Assembly (NCBI RefSeq): GCF_001426905.1
Contig: NZ_LMFQ01000021.1
Location: 359,558-423,557, forward strand
Reading direction: 5' to 3'
Source of the DNA: Caulobacter sp. Root1455
GTDB lineage: Bacteria > Pseudomonadota > Alphaproteobacteria > Caulobacterales > Caulobacteraceae
DNA: 64,000 nt
Every line of letters starts with the position of its first letter. The first letter of the stretch is position 1. The notes under the pieces were generated by a model. That model saw nothing but the letters and a program-made list of their open reading frames with translations, did not search any database and was not told where the DNA came from. A program made the position numbers and the translations under genes. Below, piece after piece: positions 26,677 to 35,633 of this stretch.

Positions 26677-26710
26677 AAACCCCTCGCCCCAGCGGCGAGG
26701 GGTTTATTTT
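26677..26710 (+). terminator. Intrinsic terminator after the RND operon
   Basis: Perfect 12-base stem AAACCCCTCGCC/GGCGAGGGGTTT with a five-base loop, followed by ATTTTT. It lies 30 bases after the pump stop and is one of the clearest rho-independent terminators in the window. Confidence 0.92.
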
Positions 26711-26782
26711 TGGCTTGTCCCCGTCTTCGGCATCGGGTCTCGATCGAAGGACCGGCGCGACTCGCCGGCCCAGGGCCCGCTC

Positions 26783-27892
26783 ATGAATTCCGATCTCGAC
26801 ACCGACACCGCCGCCGCGCGGGCGCTCTTCCAGTCGCTCGAGGGCATGGAGGGGCTGTCGCGGCCGGAACCCGCCGTCGCGACAGCCGCCAAGCGCCGTT
26901 TCCCCGGCCAGGCGGCGCTGATCAAGCTCTATCCCGGCGTGCTGGTGGCGGTGACCATCGCCCTGGCCTCGCAGTGGCTGGCCCAGCACTACGGCGCGCC
27001 GGTCATGCTGTTCGCCCTGCTGTTCGGGATGACCTTCCACTTCCTGCACGAGGAAGGCCGCTGCGTCCCGGGCATCGAGTTCTCGTCCAAAGCGATCCTT
27101 CGCTTCGGCGTGGCGCTTCTGGGCGCGCGGATCACCGCCAGCCAGATCCTGGGCCTGGGCCTGACGCCGATCATAATGGTGATCGTCGGCATCGGCTCGA
27201 CGATCGGCCTGGGCGCGTTGCTGGCCAAGCGCATGGGCCTGCGATCCAGCTTCGGGGTGCTGTCGGGCGGCGCGGTCGGCATCTGCGGCGCCTCGGCCGC
27301 CCTGGCCATCGCCTCGGTCCTGCCGCGCGGCAAGGACGCCGAGCGCGACACCATCCTGGCCGTCGTCACCGTCACGGCCCTGTCGACCATCGCCATGATC
27401 ACCTATCCGCTGCTGACCGCGGCCCTGCACCTGGACCACACCCGGGCGGGGATCTTCCTGGGCGGCACGATCCACGACGTCGCCCAGGTGGTGGGTGCCG
27501 GCTACATGATCTCGCCCCACACCGGCGACGTGGCGACCTATGTCAAGCTGCTGCGGGTGACCATGCTGCTGCCGGTGGTGTTCACCATCGCCTTCGTCGT
27601 GGCGCGCATGGGCCCCGGAGCCGGCGGCGGCGCCAAGCCGACCGTGCCGCTGTTCCTGATCGGCTTCGCGGTGTTGGTGATCGTCAACAGCCTGGGCTGG
27701 CTGGCCAAGCCCGTCACCGACGCGGCCAACGAAGTGTCGCGCTGGTGCCTGGTCACGGCCATCGCGGGTCTCGGCATGAAGACCTCGTTCAAGGACCTGA
27801 TGACCGCCGGCTGGCGGCCCGTGGCGTTGATGGTCTTCGAGACGGTCTGGATCGCCGGGGTGGTGCTGGTGGCGGTGACGTTCTTCACCTAG
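26783..27892 (+). CDS. YeiH-family (UPF0324) putative sulfate exporter
   Basis: A 369-residue membrane protein of the YeiH/UPF0324 family with about 10 membrane segments. Family signatures include PGVLVAVTIALAS, LRFGVALLGARIT, GGAVGICGASAALAIA, FLGGTIHDVAQVVGAGY and the C-terminal GLGMKTSFKDL. The family is called a putative sulfate exporter from association with taurine/sulfonate genes, but direct proof is limited. It follows the RND terminator with its own start and is convergent with the SGNH esterase gene, leaving only 7 bases between stops. Confidence 0.88.
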   Translation: MNSDLDTDTAAARALFQSLEGMEGLSRPEPAVATAAKRRFPGQAALIKLYPGVLVAVTIALASQWLAQHYGAPVMLFALLFGMTFHFLHEEGRCVPGIEFSSKAILRFGVALLGARITASQILGLGLTPIIMVIVGIGSTIGLGALLAKRMGLRSSFGVLSGGAVGICGASAALAIASVLPRGKDAERDTILAVVTVTALSTIAMITYPLLTAALHLDHTRAGIFLGGTIHDVAQVVGAGYMISPHTGDVATYVKLLRVTMLLPVVFTIAFVVARMGPGAGGGAKPTVPLFLIGFAVLVIVNSLGWLAKPVTDAANEVSRWCLVTAIAGLGMKTSFKDLMTAGWRPVALMVFETVWIAGVVLVAVTFFT

Positions 27893-27899
27893 CCAAGGC

Positions 27900-28571
27900 C
27901 TACCTAGCCGCTGTTTGGGCCGGGATCGTCCGCAACGCCTGGGCCACCAACGGCGCCAGGCGCTCGCCGATGACCCGTGCCCCCGCCGCGTTGGGGTGGA
28001 TGCCGTCGCCCTGCATCAGCCGCCGCGACCCGCCGACCCCGGCCAGGATGTTGGGATAGAGCGGCGCGGCGAACTCGTGGGCCAGGGTCGGATAGACGGC
28101 GTTGAACTCGCGCGCATAGGCCGCGCCGAACAGGGTCGGCGCGCCGACCCCGACCAGCACCACGCCGATCCGCCGGTCACGCAGGCTCTGCAGGATGGCG
28201 CGCAGATTGGCCTTGGTCACCCGCGGCTCGATCCCCTGCAGCAGGTCGTTGCCGCCCAGGGCGACGACGCACAGGGTGGTGTCCCGCGCGACGCTGTAAT
28301 TGACCCGCGCCAACCCGCCGCCGCTGGTGTCGCCCGGCACGCCCGCCGCCCGCACCTGAGCGCCCACGCCCATCCGGGTCAGGGCCGCCTGCAACTGGGC
28401 CGGCATGGCGGCTCGGGCCGGAACGCCAAGTCCCGCGGTGATGGAATCGCCCAGCACGGTGACGACCGGCGGCCTGGCCGGCGGACGCGGCCCGGCCGCC
28501 GCCTGGGTGGCGAGGAGCAAGCCGGCGAGAATCCGGCGACGGTCTGGAAAGCGCGGTGCGGCGAAGCTCAT
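27900..28571 (-). CDS. SGNH-family esterase (TesA/arylesterase-like), exported
   Basis: A 223-residue SGNH hydrolase of the TesA/arylesterase group. Conserved blocks are complete: VTVLGDSITAG with the nucleophile serine, the glycine in GVPGDTSGGG, VALGGNDLL with the oxyanion asparagine, and MQGDGIHPNAAG with Asp and His. A short N-terminal RRRILAGLLLATQAAAG looks like an export signal, so it probably acts in the periplasm on esters or thioesters of lipids. It is convergent with the YeiH gene and lies 85 bases downstream of the VanY-type gene on the same strand. Confidence 0.88.
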   Translation of the reverse strand: MSFAAPRFPDRRRILAGLLLATQAAAGPRPPARPPVVTVLGDSITAGLGVPARAAMPAQLQAALTRMGVGAQVRAAGVPGDTSGGGLARVNYSVARDTTLCVVALGGNDLLQGIEPRVTKANLRAILQSLRDRRIGVVLVGVGAPTLFGAAYAREFNAVYPTLAHEFAAPLYPNILAGVGGSRRLMQGDGIHPNAAGARVIGERLAPLVAQALRTIPAQTAAR

Positions 28572-28655
28572 GACTTCCTATGTGGGCTGGCCCTCATCCA
28601 GACAATGTCCACGAAATCAGGAAGTTTCATGGCCGAGGCCTCCGCGTCGCCCGGG

Positions 28656-29798
28656 TCATGATCCCGCGGGGCGACGCGGCGCGGCTTTCGACGGCGGGCG
28701 GGCCTTTGGCGGCGGCGGCGCGGCGACCGGCGGCGACGAGGTTGGAGGCGGCGTCAGCAGCGGATCGCCAGGATTGCCCGAACCGGCCTGCGGCAGGCTG
28801 TTGATCGGCACGCCCGGCAGCATCGGCTCGCCCGTCCACTCCCAGTGCCAGGGCTCGAACACGTAGTTGACGAAGCCGAACCGGCCGGCGTTGACGACCA
28901 TCCAGCGATAGACGCCCGAGCGGGCCATCGCCAGACGGTTGGGATCGGCGCTGGAGTCCGGCCCGAAGCCCGGGGCGGCGGCGATGAACAGGTCCACGGC
29001 CAGGCCCGTGCGGTGGGCCGAGCAGATGGTGCGCGACACGCCCTGGCAGTTGTTGTCGCTCGCGCAGCGGGCGGCGTCGGCGAGGGGGTCGCGGAAGCCG
29101 GAAAACAGGGTCAGGGTCCGTGGGTCGCGCACCACGCCCGCCGCCTTGGCCTCGGCGACCATCCGGCGATAGGCGTCCAAAGCGCCGGGGCGCAGCTGGA
29201 TGGTCTTGCCGCCGTAGCTCTCCTCGGGCTTGGCGGCGGCCAGCATGGCGGCCGACGGCGCGCCGGGACAGATCCCCTCGCCGTTGACCTTCACGAACGG
29301 CCGCGAGCGATGCCAGCGCACCAGCATCACCTTGAAGGTCTCCGGATCGAAGGTCCCCGTCGACTTCAGGCCATGGCCGCCCTGCCAGCGCGCCAGGGCG
29401 GCGGCGAAGCGGTTCGAACCCGGGGCGCAGGCCGTCTGGATCTCGTGGGCGACGTGCGGGGCGTAGATCTCCCAGCCGATCTCGTCGCGGCCGAACGGCG
29501 CCCAGGTCAGGGTGGTCAGCGAGGCGGCGTTGACCGGCGCGGCGCTGGTCGAGGCCCCGCCGGCTTGGCAATCCTCGGGCGTCGCACCGGCCGTCGGCGC
29601 GAAGGTCGGGCTCGACGGCGGGTCGTTGGACGGCAGGTAGGTCGGCGGCTCGTAGGCCAGCGGCTCGCGCGGGGCCGAGACCGAGGGCGGCGGCACGGCC
29701 GGCGAGGGCCGGCTGGGCCACAGCACCCAAGCGAAGAACACCGCGATGAGCACGGCCAACCCGCCCACAACCCAGATCAGCCGACGCAGAATCTTCAA
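28656..29798 (-). CDS. VanY-type D-Ala-D-Ala carboxypeptidase, membrane-anchored
   Basis: A 380-residue protein with an N-terminal membrane anchor (LIWVVGGLAVLIAVFFAWVL), a proline-rich linker, a middle region resembling a peptidoglycan-binding fold (WQGGHGLKSTGTFDPETF) and a VanY domain. The zinc-site motifs SAHRTGLAVDLF and EPWHWEW are intact. Such enzymes trim the terminal D-Ala of peptidoglycan stem peptides. The C-terminal 50 residues are a Pro/Ala/Lys-rich tail. It is divergent from the L,D-transpeptidase gene across a 92-base gap; together they suggest a cell-wall remodelling pair. Confidence 0.88.
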   Translation of the reverse strand: MKILRRLIWVVGGLAVLIAVFFAWVLWPSRPSPAVPPPSVSAPREPLAYEPPTYLPSNDPPSSPTFAPTAGATPEDCQAGGASTSAAPVNAASLTTLTWAPFGRDEIGWEIYAPHVAHEIQTACAPGSNRFAAALARWQGGHGLKSTGTFDPETFKVMLVRWHRSRPFVKVNGEGICPGAPSAAMLAAAKPEESYGGKTIQLRPGALDAYRRMVAEAKAAGVVRDPRTLTLFSGFRDPLADAARCASDNNCQGVSRTICSAHRTGLAVDLFIAAAPGFGPDSSADPNRLAMARSGVYRWMVVNAGRFGFVNYVFEPWHWEWTGEPMLPGVPINSLPQAGSGNPGDPLLTPPPTSSPPVAAPPPPKARPPSKAAPRRPAGS

Positions 29799-29890
29799 CC
29801 GGTGGCTCCTTGGTCCAGAGGACCGCCGTGGAACTTCGCCATGGCTGAAGGCTTGAGAGGGGCAACGCGTTCCCGCCTCGGAGTTGTTAC

Positions 29891-30988
29891 ATGCCCTCGA
29901 CCCTGCGTCCCGCCGCCCTGTTGCTTGGCTGTCTCGTGGCGACGACCGCCTGTTCCGATCCCGCGCCGAAGCCGCAACAGCCGCCGGCCGCGTCGCAGCC
30001 CGCCGCTCCGTCGCCGCAGACCCCGCCGCTGGTTCCCGCCGCGCCCGCGCCAGCTCCGGCCGCGCCTTCGCCGCTGGCCCTGTCGGTCAACGCCGCCGCC
30101 TTCGATCCCGCCGCCGTGACGCCCGAGGCCAAGCAGGCCTATCTGGTCCGCGCCCAGGTGCTGCTGGACCGCGCCCACTTCTCGCCCGGCGTGATCGACG
30201 GCCAGGAGGGCGGCAACCTGACCCTGGCGCTCAGCGCCTTCCAGGAGGCTCACCGCCTGACCGTCGACGGCAAGCTCAGCCCCGCCGTCTGGGACGCCCT
30301 GGCCGCCGACGCCGCGCCGGTCCTGACCGACTATGTCATCACGGCCGAGGACGTGGCCGGTCCGTTCACGCCGGACATCCCCAAGGACGACTACGAGGCG
30401 ATGGCCAAGCTGCCGGCGCTCGGCTACGGCACGCCGCTCGAGGGCCTGGCCGAGAAGTTCCACATGGACGAGCCGCTCCTGCGGGCCCTCAATCCCGGCG
30501 TCGACTTCTCCAGGGCCGGGACCACGATCATCGTCGCGGCCCTGGGCGCCGACGGCCTGCCCGGCAAGGTGGCGCGGATCCTGATCGACAATTCCAAGGG
30601 CACGCTGCGCGCCTTCGGCGATGACGACACCCTGCTGGCGGTCTATCCGGCCACGGTCGGCAGCACCGAGCGCCCCGCGCCCACCGGCGAGTGGGAGGTC
30701 AATACGATGGCCCCACGTCCGACCTACACCTACGACCCCTCGCGCCTGACGTTCGGCAAGCCCAAGGGCAAGCTGACCATCCAGCCGGGCCCGAACAATC
30801 CGGTGGGCTCCACCTGGATCGACCTGACCAAGGACACCTACGGCATCCACGGCACGCCCGATCCCAAACTGGTCAACAAGCGCGCCTCGCACGGCTGCGT
30901 GCGGCTGACCAACTGGGACGCGGCGGAGCTGGGGGCGGCGGTGCGCAAGGGCGCGAAGGTGGTGTTCGAGGGCCGGGCGGCGCGGTAG
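29891..30988 (+). CDS. L,D-transpeptidase (YkuD family), lipoprotein
   Basis: A 365-residue predicted lipoprotein (lipobox near VATTAC, residue 21) with a proline/alanine-rich linker and a peptidoglycan-binding domain (residues 75-140, DGQEGGNLTLALSAFQEAH). The YkuD catalytic domain carries IHGTP and ASHGCVRLTN with the active cysteine near residue 336. These enzymes make 3-3 peptide cross-links or attach proteins to peptidoglycan in the periplasm. A hairpin after the stop (30992-31019) probably terminates both this gene and the convergent TonB receptor gene. Confidence 0.92.
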   Translation: MPSTLRPAALLLGCLVATTACSDPAPKPQQPPAASQPAAPSPQTPPLVPAAPAPAPAAPSPLALSVNAAAFDPAAVTPEAKQAYLVRAQVLLDRAHFSPGVIDGQEGGNLTLALSAFQEAHRLTVDGKLSPAVWDALAADAAPVLTDYVITAEDVAGPFTPDIPKDDYEAMAKLPALGYGTPLEGLAEKFHMDEPLLRALNPGVDFSRAGTTIIVAALGADGLPGKVARILIDNSKGTLRAFGDDDTLLAVYPATVGSTERPAPTGEWEVNTMAPRPTYTYDPSRLTFGKPKGKLTIQPGPNNPVGSTWIDLTKDTYGIHGTPDPKLVNKRASHGCVRLTNWDAAELGAAVRKGAKVVFEGRAAR

Positions 30989-30991
30989 CGA

Positions 30992-31019
30992 AAACCCTCT
31001 CCCCTCCGGGAGACGGTTT
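30992..31019. terminator. Two-way terminator hairpin between convergent genes
   Basis: Stem AAACCCTCTCCC/GGGAGACGGTTT with one mismatch and a four-base loop, filling the gap between the L,D-transpeptidase stop and the receptor stop. The A and T tracts at the stem ends give U-rich tails in both directions. Confidence 0.7.
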
Positions 31020-33017
31020 CTAAATCGCCAGCCGCAGCCCCACCCGCACCACGCGCGGCGCCGCGTAGCCCGCCACGCCGTCGGCCGTCCGTGAGGTCTG
31101 GATATTGGCGTCCAGCAGGTTGTCCCCCGCCACATAGGCGGTCACCAGAGGCCGCACCCGCCAGTTCAGCCGGGCGTCCAGGCGGTAGGCCGGGTCGAGC
31201 ACGCGGCTGTTGAGGTCGTCCTCGAACCGCTTGCCCTCCCAGGTCAGGTCGGTCGCCAGGGTCAGTCTGTCGGTCAGCTCGGCCGACAGACCCGCCGTGG
31301 CGCTCCAGATCGGGGCCTGGGCAGGCCGCTTGCCGGTCAGTTGCGGGGCGGTCGAACCGCCGTCCACGCGCGCGTCGGTGACCGACAGGGCCGAGCTCAG
31401 GGTCACGGCCCCGACCTTGCGGTCGGCCCGCCCCTCCAGGCCCACCGCGTCGATGGTTCCGGCGTTCTGGCGCTGGCGCAGCACCCCGCCCGCCGGGATG
31501 AAGCCGCCGATCGGGAAGGTCGCGGGCCCGGCGCCCAGGGTGACGTTGACGATCGGATCCTCGATCCGGTTCCAGAACGCCGTAGCCTCGATCAGCCCCT
31601 TGGCGCCCTTGCGCGAAACGCCCGCCTCCAGCCCTTCCAAGCGCTCGGGCTCGAGGGCGGCGTTGGCCTCGGTGACGTCGTTGCCGACTCGGAACGGGCG
31701 ATAGAGCTCGTTGAGGCTGGCGGGGCGGAAGCCGGTGTAGCCGGCCAGGCGGACCACCGCGTCTCCCGCGATCTCGCGGGTCACGCCCAGGCGGCCGCTG
31801 ACCACCTCGCCGTCGCGGTCGGCCGGACGCCGGTCCACCAGCACGGCCCCGGTCAGGGCGTTGCGCTCGACACGGAAGCCGTCGGTGGTTTCCCAATGGT
31901 CCAGCCGCAGGCCGCCGGCCACCAGCCACGGGCCGGTCGTCCATGAGCCGTCGGCATAGGCCCCGACCACCGAGGTCTTGCCGCCCGCCACCCGGTCGCG
32001 GGTGTAGGTCCCGCCCGAATAGCCGTAGCGCTCGCGCTCCTCGCCGTCGTTCAGGCGGGCGTCGGCGCCCAGCTCCCACTCCACGCCGCCGATCTTCTGG
32101 CGCAGGGCGCCGTTCAGGCCCCAGCCGGTAGCGGGCGTCTTGTCCTGACTGTTGGCCGGGGTGGTGAACGAGCGGTCGGCGGCCACGGCGACCGAGCTGT
32201 TGAACAGGTCGCTGGTCCGCCGCCAGGCCTGCAGCCGCCAGCCCAGGGCCTGACCCCGCGGAGCCCGCACCAGGGTGGCGCTGAGCACGTTGCCCGAGGC
32301 GTTGGCGCGCGCCCCGACCAGGCCCGCCCCGCGTTCCTCCTCGAAGAACCCGCCGCGCAGCGACAGCAGGCCCAGGCCCGTGGCCATGTCGATCCGGCCG
32401 GAGATGCTCTTGGCCTCGAGACCCGTCCTGGCGTCGGCCGCGCCCCGAGCGTCGCCGCGCACCGGCACATAGCCGTCGGACTTGTCGTAGAAGGCCGCGC
32501 CGAAGACTTCGAACCGCCCCAGGGTCGAGACCGCCGCCGCCGAGGCGCGCCGGCTGCCCAGCTCGCCGACCGAAACGTCGCCGGCGATGCCCGCGTCGCG
32601 CTCCTTCAGGCCGATCACCCCGGTCAGGGCGCCGGCGCCGTAAGGGCCCGCCCCCGCCCCACGCACGATGTCGACGCCGCTCAGGGACTCCGGGGCCAGC
32701 TGCGACCAGATCACCCAGCCGCCGAACGGGTCGTTCAGCGGCACGCCGTCCAGGGTGACCAGGGTGCGCCCCGCGCCTGACGGGGCGATGGCCCGCAGGC
32801 TGATGCCCTGGGTGGTCGGATTGGCCGACAGGCTGGAGGTGCGGCGAAACAGCGAGACGCCGGGCGTCCGGCTGATCGCCTCGTCGACCCGCTGGGTCGT
32901 GGCCAGGTCGCGCTCGCTGAGATGGACCGCCGAGAAGGCCGCCTCGGCGGCGGCGGGCGGCAGACGGGCGGCGGTGACGATCACCTGTTCGACGGGGGGC
33001 GGCGAGTCGAAGGGCAT
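31020..33017 (-). CDS. TonB-dependent receptor lacking an obvious signal peptide
   Basis: A 665-residue TonB-dependent receptor with a TonB-box-like VEQVIVTAARLP, plug motifs (RTPGVSLFRR, GISLRAIAPSGAGRTLVTLDGVPLNDPFGG, GAGAGPYGAGALTGVIGL) and a barrel ending RVVRVGLRLAI. GAGG lies five bases before the ATG at 33017. A longer start at 33050 adds only 11 residues and still gives no signal peptide. Either the N-terminus is annotated short or truncated, or export uses another signal. Its small size suggests uptake of a vitamin, metal complex or small aromatic. It is divergent from a carotenoid oxygenase gene. Confidence 0.85.
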   Translation of the reverse strand: MPFDSPPPVEQVIVTAARLPPAAAEAAFSAVHLSERDLATTQRVDEAISRTPGVSLFRRTSSLSANPTTQGISLRAIAPSGAGRTLVTLDGVPLNDPFGGWVIWSQLAPESLSGVDIVRGAGAGPYGAGALTGVIGLKERDAGIAGDVSVGELGSRRASAAAVSTLGRFEVFGAAFYDKSDGYVPVRGDARGAADARTGLEAKSISGRIDMATGLGLLSLRGGFFEEERGAGLVGARANASGNVLSATLVRAPRGQALGWRLQAWRRTSDLFNSSVAVAADRSFTTPANSQDKTPATGWGLNGALRQKIGGVEWELGADARLNDGEERERYGYSGGTYTRDRVAGGKTSVVGAYADGSWTTGPWLVAGGLRLDHWETTDGFRVERNALTGAVLVDRRPADRDGEVVSGRLGVTREIAGDAVVRLAGYTGFRPASLNELYRPFRVGNDVTEANAALEPERLEGLEAGVSRKGAKGLIEATAFWNRIEDPIVNVTLGAGPATFPIGGFIPAGGVLRQRQNAGTIDAVGLEGRADRKVGAVTLSSALSVTDARVDGGSTAPQLTGKRPAQAPIWSATAGLSAELTDRLTLATDLTWEGKRFEDDLNSRVLDPAYRLDARLNWRVRPLVTAYVAGDNLLDANIQTSRTADGVAGYAAPRVVRVGLRLAI

Positions 33018-33171
33018 GGGAACCTCGCGGAGGCAGCGCTTGGCGATCACCTAGACCGGTTCTGGCGGCGGAAGAACGGCGCTCAAGCGGTCCGGTTCGA
33101 TTTTCCGTCATTTGTGCAATGAGACTGGCGTTCTAGGGTTAGGAACGATTTTGGGGGCCGGGAGGACCGTC

Positions 33172-34641
33172 ATGAAGATCGCCATGCAGATTAGGCGCCT
33201 GCCGCCGGTCCGCGCGTCGCTGCGGCCGACCAACCACCCCTACCTGACCGGGGCCTGGACGCCGCTGCACGAGGAGGTCGACGCGGCCGATCTGGAGGTG
33301 CTGGAGGGCGCGATCCCGACCGACCTGGACGGCGTCTATCTGCGCAACACCGAAAACCCCGTGCACCAGCCTCTGGGCCGCTATCACCCGTTCGACGGCG
33401 ACGGCATGGTCCATCAGATCGAATTCCAGAACGGCCAGGCCAGCTATCGCAACCGCTTCATCCGCACGCGCGGGTTCGAGGCCGAGCAGGAAGCCGGCGA
33501 GAGCCTGTGGGGCGGTCTCGCGGATGGTCCGGGCACGTCCAAGCGGCCGGGCTTCGGCGCCCATGGCGGCCTGAAGGACACTGCCAGCACCGACATCGTC
33601 GTCCATCGCGGCGAGGCGATCGCCACCTTCTACCAGTGCGGCGAGGCCTATCGCCTGGATCCCCTGACCCTGGAGAACCTGGGCGTCGCCGCCTGGGCGC
33701 CGCTGGACGGCGTCTCGGCCCACGCCAAGGTCGACGAGGCGACGGGCGAACTGCTGTTCTTCAACTACTCAAAGCACGCGCCCTACATGCACTACGGCGT
33801 GGTCGACGCGAACGGCCGGCGCACGGTCTATCAGCCGATCGACCTGCCCGCCCCGCGCCTGCCGCACGACATGGCGTTCACCGCGAACTATTCGATCCTC
33901 AACGACCTGCCGGTGTTCTGGGACGCGGGCCTGCTGGAGCGCGGCATCCACGCCGTGCGCCTGCACAAGGGCGTGCCCTCGCGGTTCGGGATCTTGCCGC
34001 GTCACGGCGGCGCGGTGCGCTGGTTCGAGGCCGCCCCGACCTACGTCCTGCATTGGCTGAACGCCTATGAGGAGGGCGACGAGATCGTTCTGGACGGCTA
34101 CTTCCAAGAGAACCCGACACCGCGCCCGCTGGAGGACGCGCCCGAGGGCCACGGCCACCTGATGGCCTATCTGGACGAGCACAGCTTCCGCCCCAAGCTG
34201 CATCGCTGGCGGTTCAACCTGGCGACCGGCGAGACGACCGAGCATCACCTGGACGAGCGGATCCTGGAGTTCGGCATGTTCAACCAGGCCTACGCCGGGC
34301 GGCCCTACCGCTACGCCTATTCGACCACCGCCAAGCCGGGCTGGTTCCTGTTCAACGGCTTCGTCAAGCACGACCTGGAGACAGGCCAGAGCTGGAGCCT
34401 GCCCCTGGAGCCCGGCCGCTACGCCAGCGAGGCCCCGTTCGCGCCGCGCGTCGGGGCGACCAGCGAGGACGACGGCTACCTGGTCAGCTTCATCATCGAC
34501 GAGAACCGGGGCGCGTCGGAGTGCCTGGTGGTCGACGCCAAGACCATGACCCCGACGTGCCGCATCGCCCTGCCCCATAAGATCAGCAGCGGGACCCACG
34601 CGGTGTGGGCGGGGCGCGAGCGCTTGAACCCTCTCCCATAA
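33172..34641 (+). CDS. Carotenoid oxygenase family (apocarotenoid or lignostilbene dioxygenase)
   Basis: A 489-residue beta-propeller dioxygenase of the carotenoid cleavage family. Four iron-binding histidines can be placed in DGVSAHAKVDE, RLPHDMAFTANY, TYVLHWLNAYEE and SSGTHAVW. Also typical are LRNTENP, FDGDGMVHQI and the EFGMFNQAYAGRPYRYAY region. It cleaves a C=C bond in carotenoids or stilbenes; the substrate is unknown. GGAGG lies six bases before the ATG at 33172, so the in-frame start at 33112 is rejected. It is divergent from a TonB receptor gene, which could import its substrate. Confidence 0.9.
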   Translation: MKIAMQIRRLPPVRASLRPTNHPYLTGAWTPLHEEVDAADLEVLEGAIPTDLDGVYLRNTENPVHQPLGRYHPFDGDGMVHQIEFQNGQASYRNRFIRTRGFEAEQEAGESLWGGLADGPGTSKRPGFGAHGGLKDTASTDIVVHRGEAIATFYQCGEAYRLDPLTLENLGVAAWAPLDGVSAHAKVDEATGELLFFNYSKHAPYMHYGVVDANGRRTVYQPIDLPAPRLPHDMAFTANYSILNDLPVFWDAGLLERGIHAVRLHKGVPSRFGILPRHGGAVRWFEAAPTYVLHWLNAYEEGDEIVLDGYFQENPTPRPLEDAPEGHGHLMAYLDEHSFRPKLHRWRFNLATGETTEHHLDERILEFGMFNQAYAGRPYRYAYSTTAKPGWFLFNGFVKHDLETGQSWSLPLEPGRYASEAPFAPRVGATSEDDGYLVSFIIDENRGASECLVVDAKTMTPTCRIALPHKISSGTHAVWAGRERLNPLP

Positions 34642-34652
34642 GGACAAGGATT

Positions 34653-35561
34653 CTAGCAGCTTGCCGGATCATCCCGCTTCAGCACGCAGATCATCTTGTT
34701 GCCGCGCGGCGCGCCGTAGACCGCGACCAGCCGCTTCTCCAGATAGGTCCACTTGTTGCGGGTGTCCTGAGCGGCGACGCTCATGGCGCGCGTGTAGGCC
34801 GGCATGCCGCGCGCCGTGCCGGTGGTGTCCTTGTTGAGCACCGCGTGCTTGATCCGCCCGGGGCAATGGGCGAATTCGGGAAAGCCCTCGTAGCAGCCGC
34901 TGATCAGCCCCGACGGAAACACCCCGCCGCCGCCCGGCGCCAGCCAGAGCGCGGGGGCGGTATGGTTCAGTCCCTGGGGATCATCGATCGAGGGCGCGCC
35001 CCGTGGCGCGTCGGTCCAGTTGCTGTGCGAATAGAAGTCCTGAGCGGCATGGAAGACCAGGCCCATGTCCTCGAAGACGTTGCACTTGGCCCGCCCCTTG
35101 GCGCCGTTGAAGATGCAGCCGCCCCAGATGCTGGTGCTGTCCAGCTCGAGGTTGGGCTTCACCAGGCCAGCGGCGTCGGTCACCGCGGCGTTGATGTTGG
35201 TGATCACGTAGGTGCGGCACGCCGTCAGGGTGGTCACCGCGCCGGCCTGGCTCTGCGGATATCCCGGAGCGTCGAAGAAATCGCCGCCGTCGCAGTGGGC
35301 GGCCTTGAGGTTCGACAGACCGCGGTCCGGATTGTCGGGCATCCCGACCGCGCCCCAGGTGCCGTTGGCCCCGGCCAGCTGTCCCAGCGACTGCGGGCCG
35401 AACCCGAACGAGGCCAGGCCGCTGCGCGTGATGCGCTCATGCTCGGCGTTCTGGCCCAGGGCGCGGATGGTGCCGAAGGCCTGGGCCCTGGGAGCTAGCG
35501 CCTGGGGCGCGAGCAGGATGGAGACAGCCGCGACCGCTAAAGTCATCGAGCGCTTACGCAT
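34653..35561 (-). CDS. Secreted Het-C-like protein
   Basis: A 302-residue exported protein (hydrophobic signal ending RAQA) with the segment VFHAAQDFYSHSNW near residue 165. This is the signature of Het-C-type proteins, which are related to zinc-dependent phospholipase C folds. Upstream histidines (NAEHERITRSG) fit the same fold. Eight or so cysteines may form disulfides in the periplasm. Fungal Het-C acts in incompatibility, while bacterial roles are mostly unknown. A lipase or nuclease-like activity is possible but unproven. The ATG at 35561 has GGGAG upstream; a start at 35585 is less likely. Confidence 0.7.
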   Translation of the reverse strand: MRKRSMTLAVAAVSILLAPQALAPRAQAFGTIRALGQNAEHERITRSGLASFGFGPQSLGQLAGANGTWGAVGMPDNPDRGLSNLKAAHCDGGDFFDAPGYPQSQAGAVTTLTACRTYVITNINAAVTDAAGLVKPNLELDSTSIWGGCIFNGAKGRAKCNVFEDMGLVFHAAQDFYSHSNWTDAPRGAPSIDDPQGLNHTAPALWLAPGGGGVFPSGLISGCYEGFPEFAHCPGRIKHAVLNKDTTGTARGMPAYTRAMSVAAQDTRNKWTYLEKRLVAVYGAPRGNKMICVLKRDDPASC

Positions 35562-35633
35562 GACGATATCTCCCTGATTTTTCAATCACAGGTTACGTCA
35601 GCATGCGTGAAAGTACAGCTGGAGTTCAGCCCG

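Noticed and set aside
33112..33171. Longer N-terminus for the carotenoid oxygenase
   Set aside because: It lacks a ribosome site, whereas GGAGG lies six bases before the ATG at 33172.
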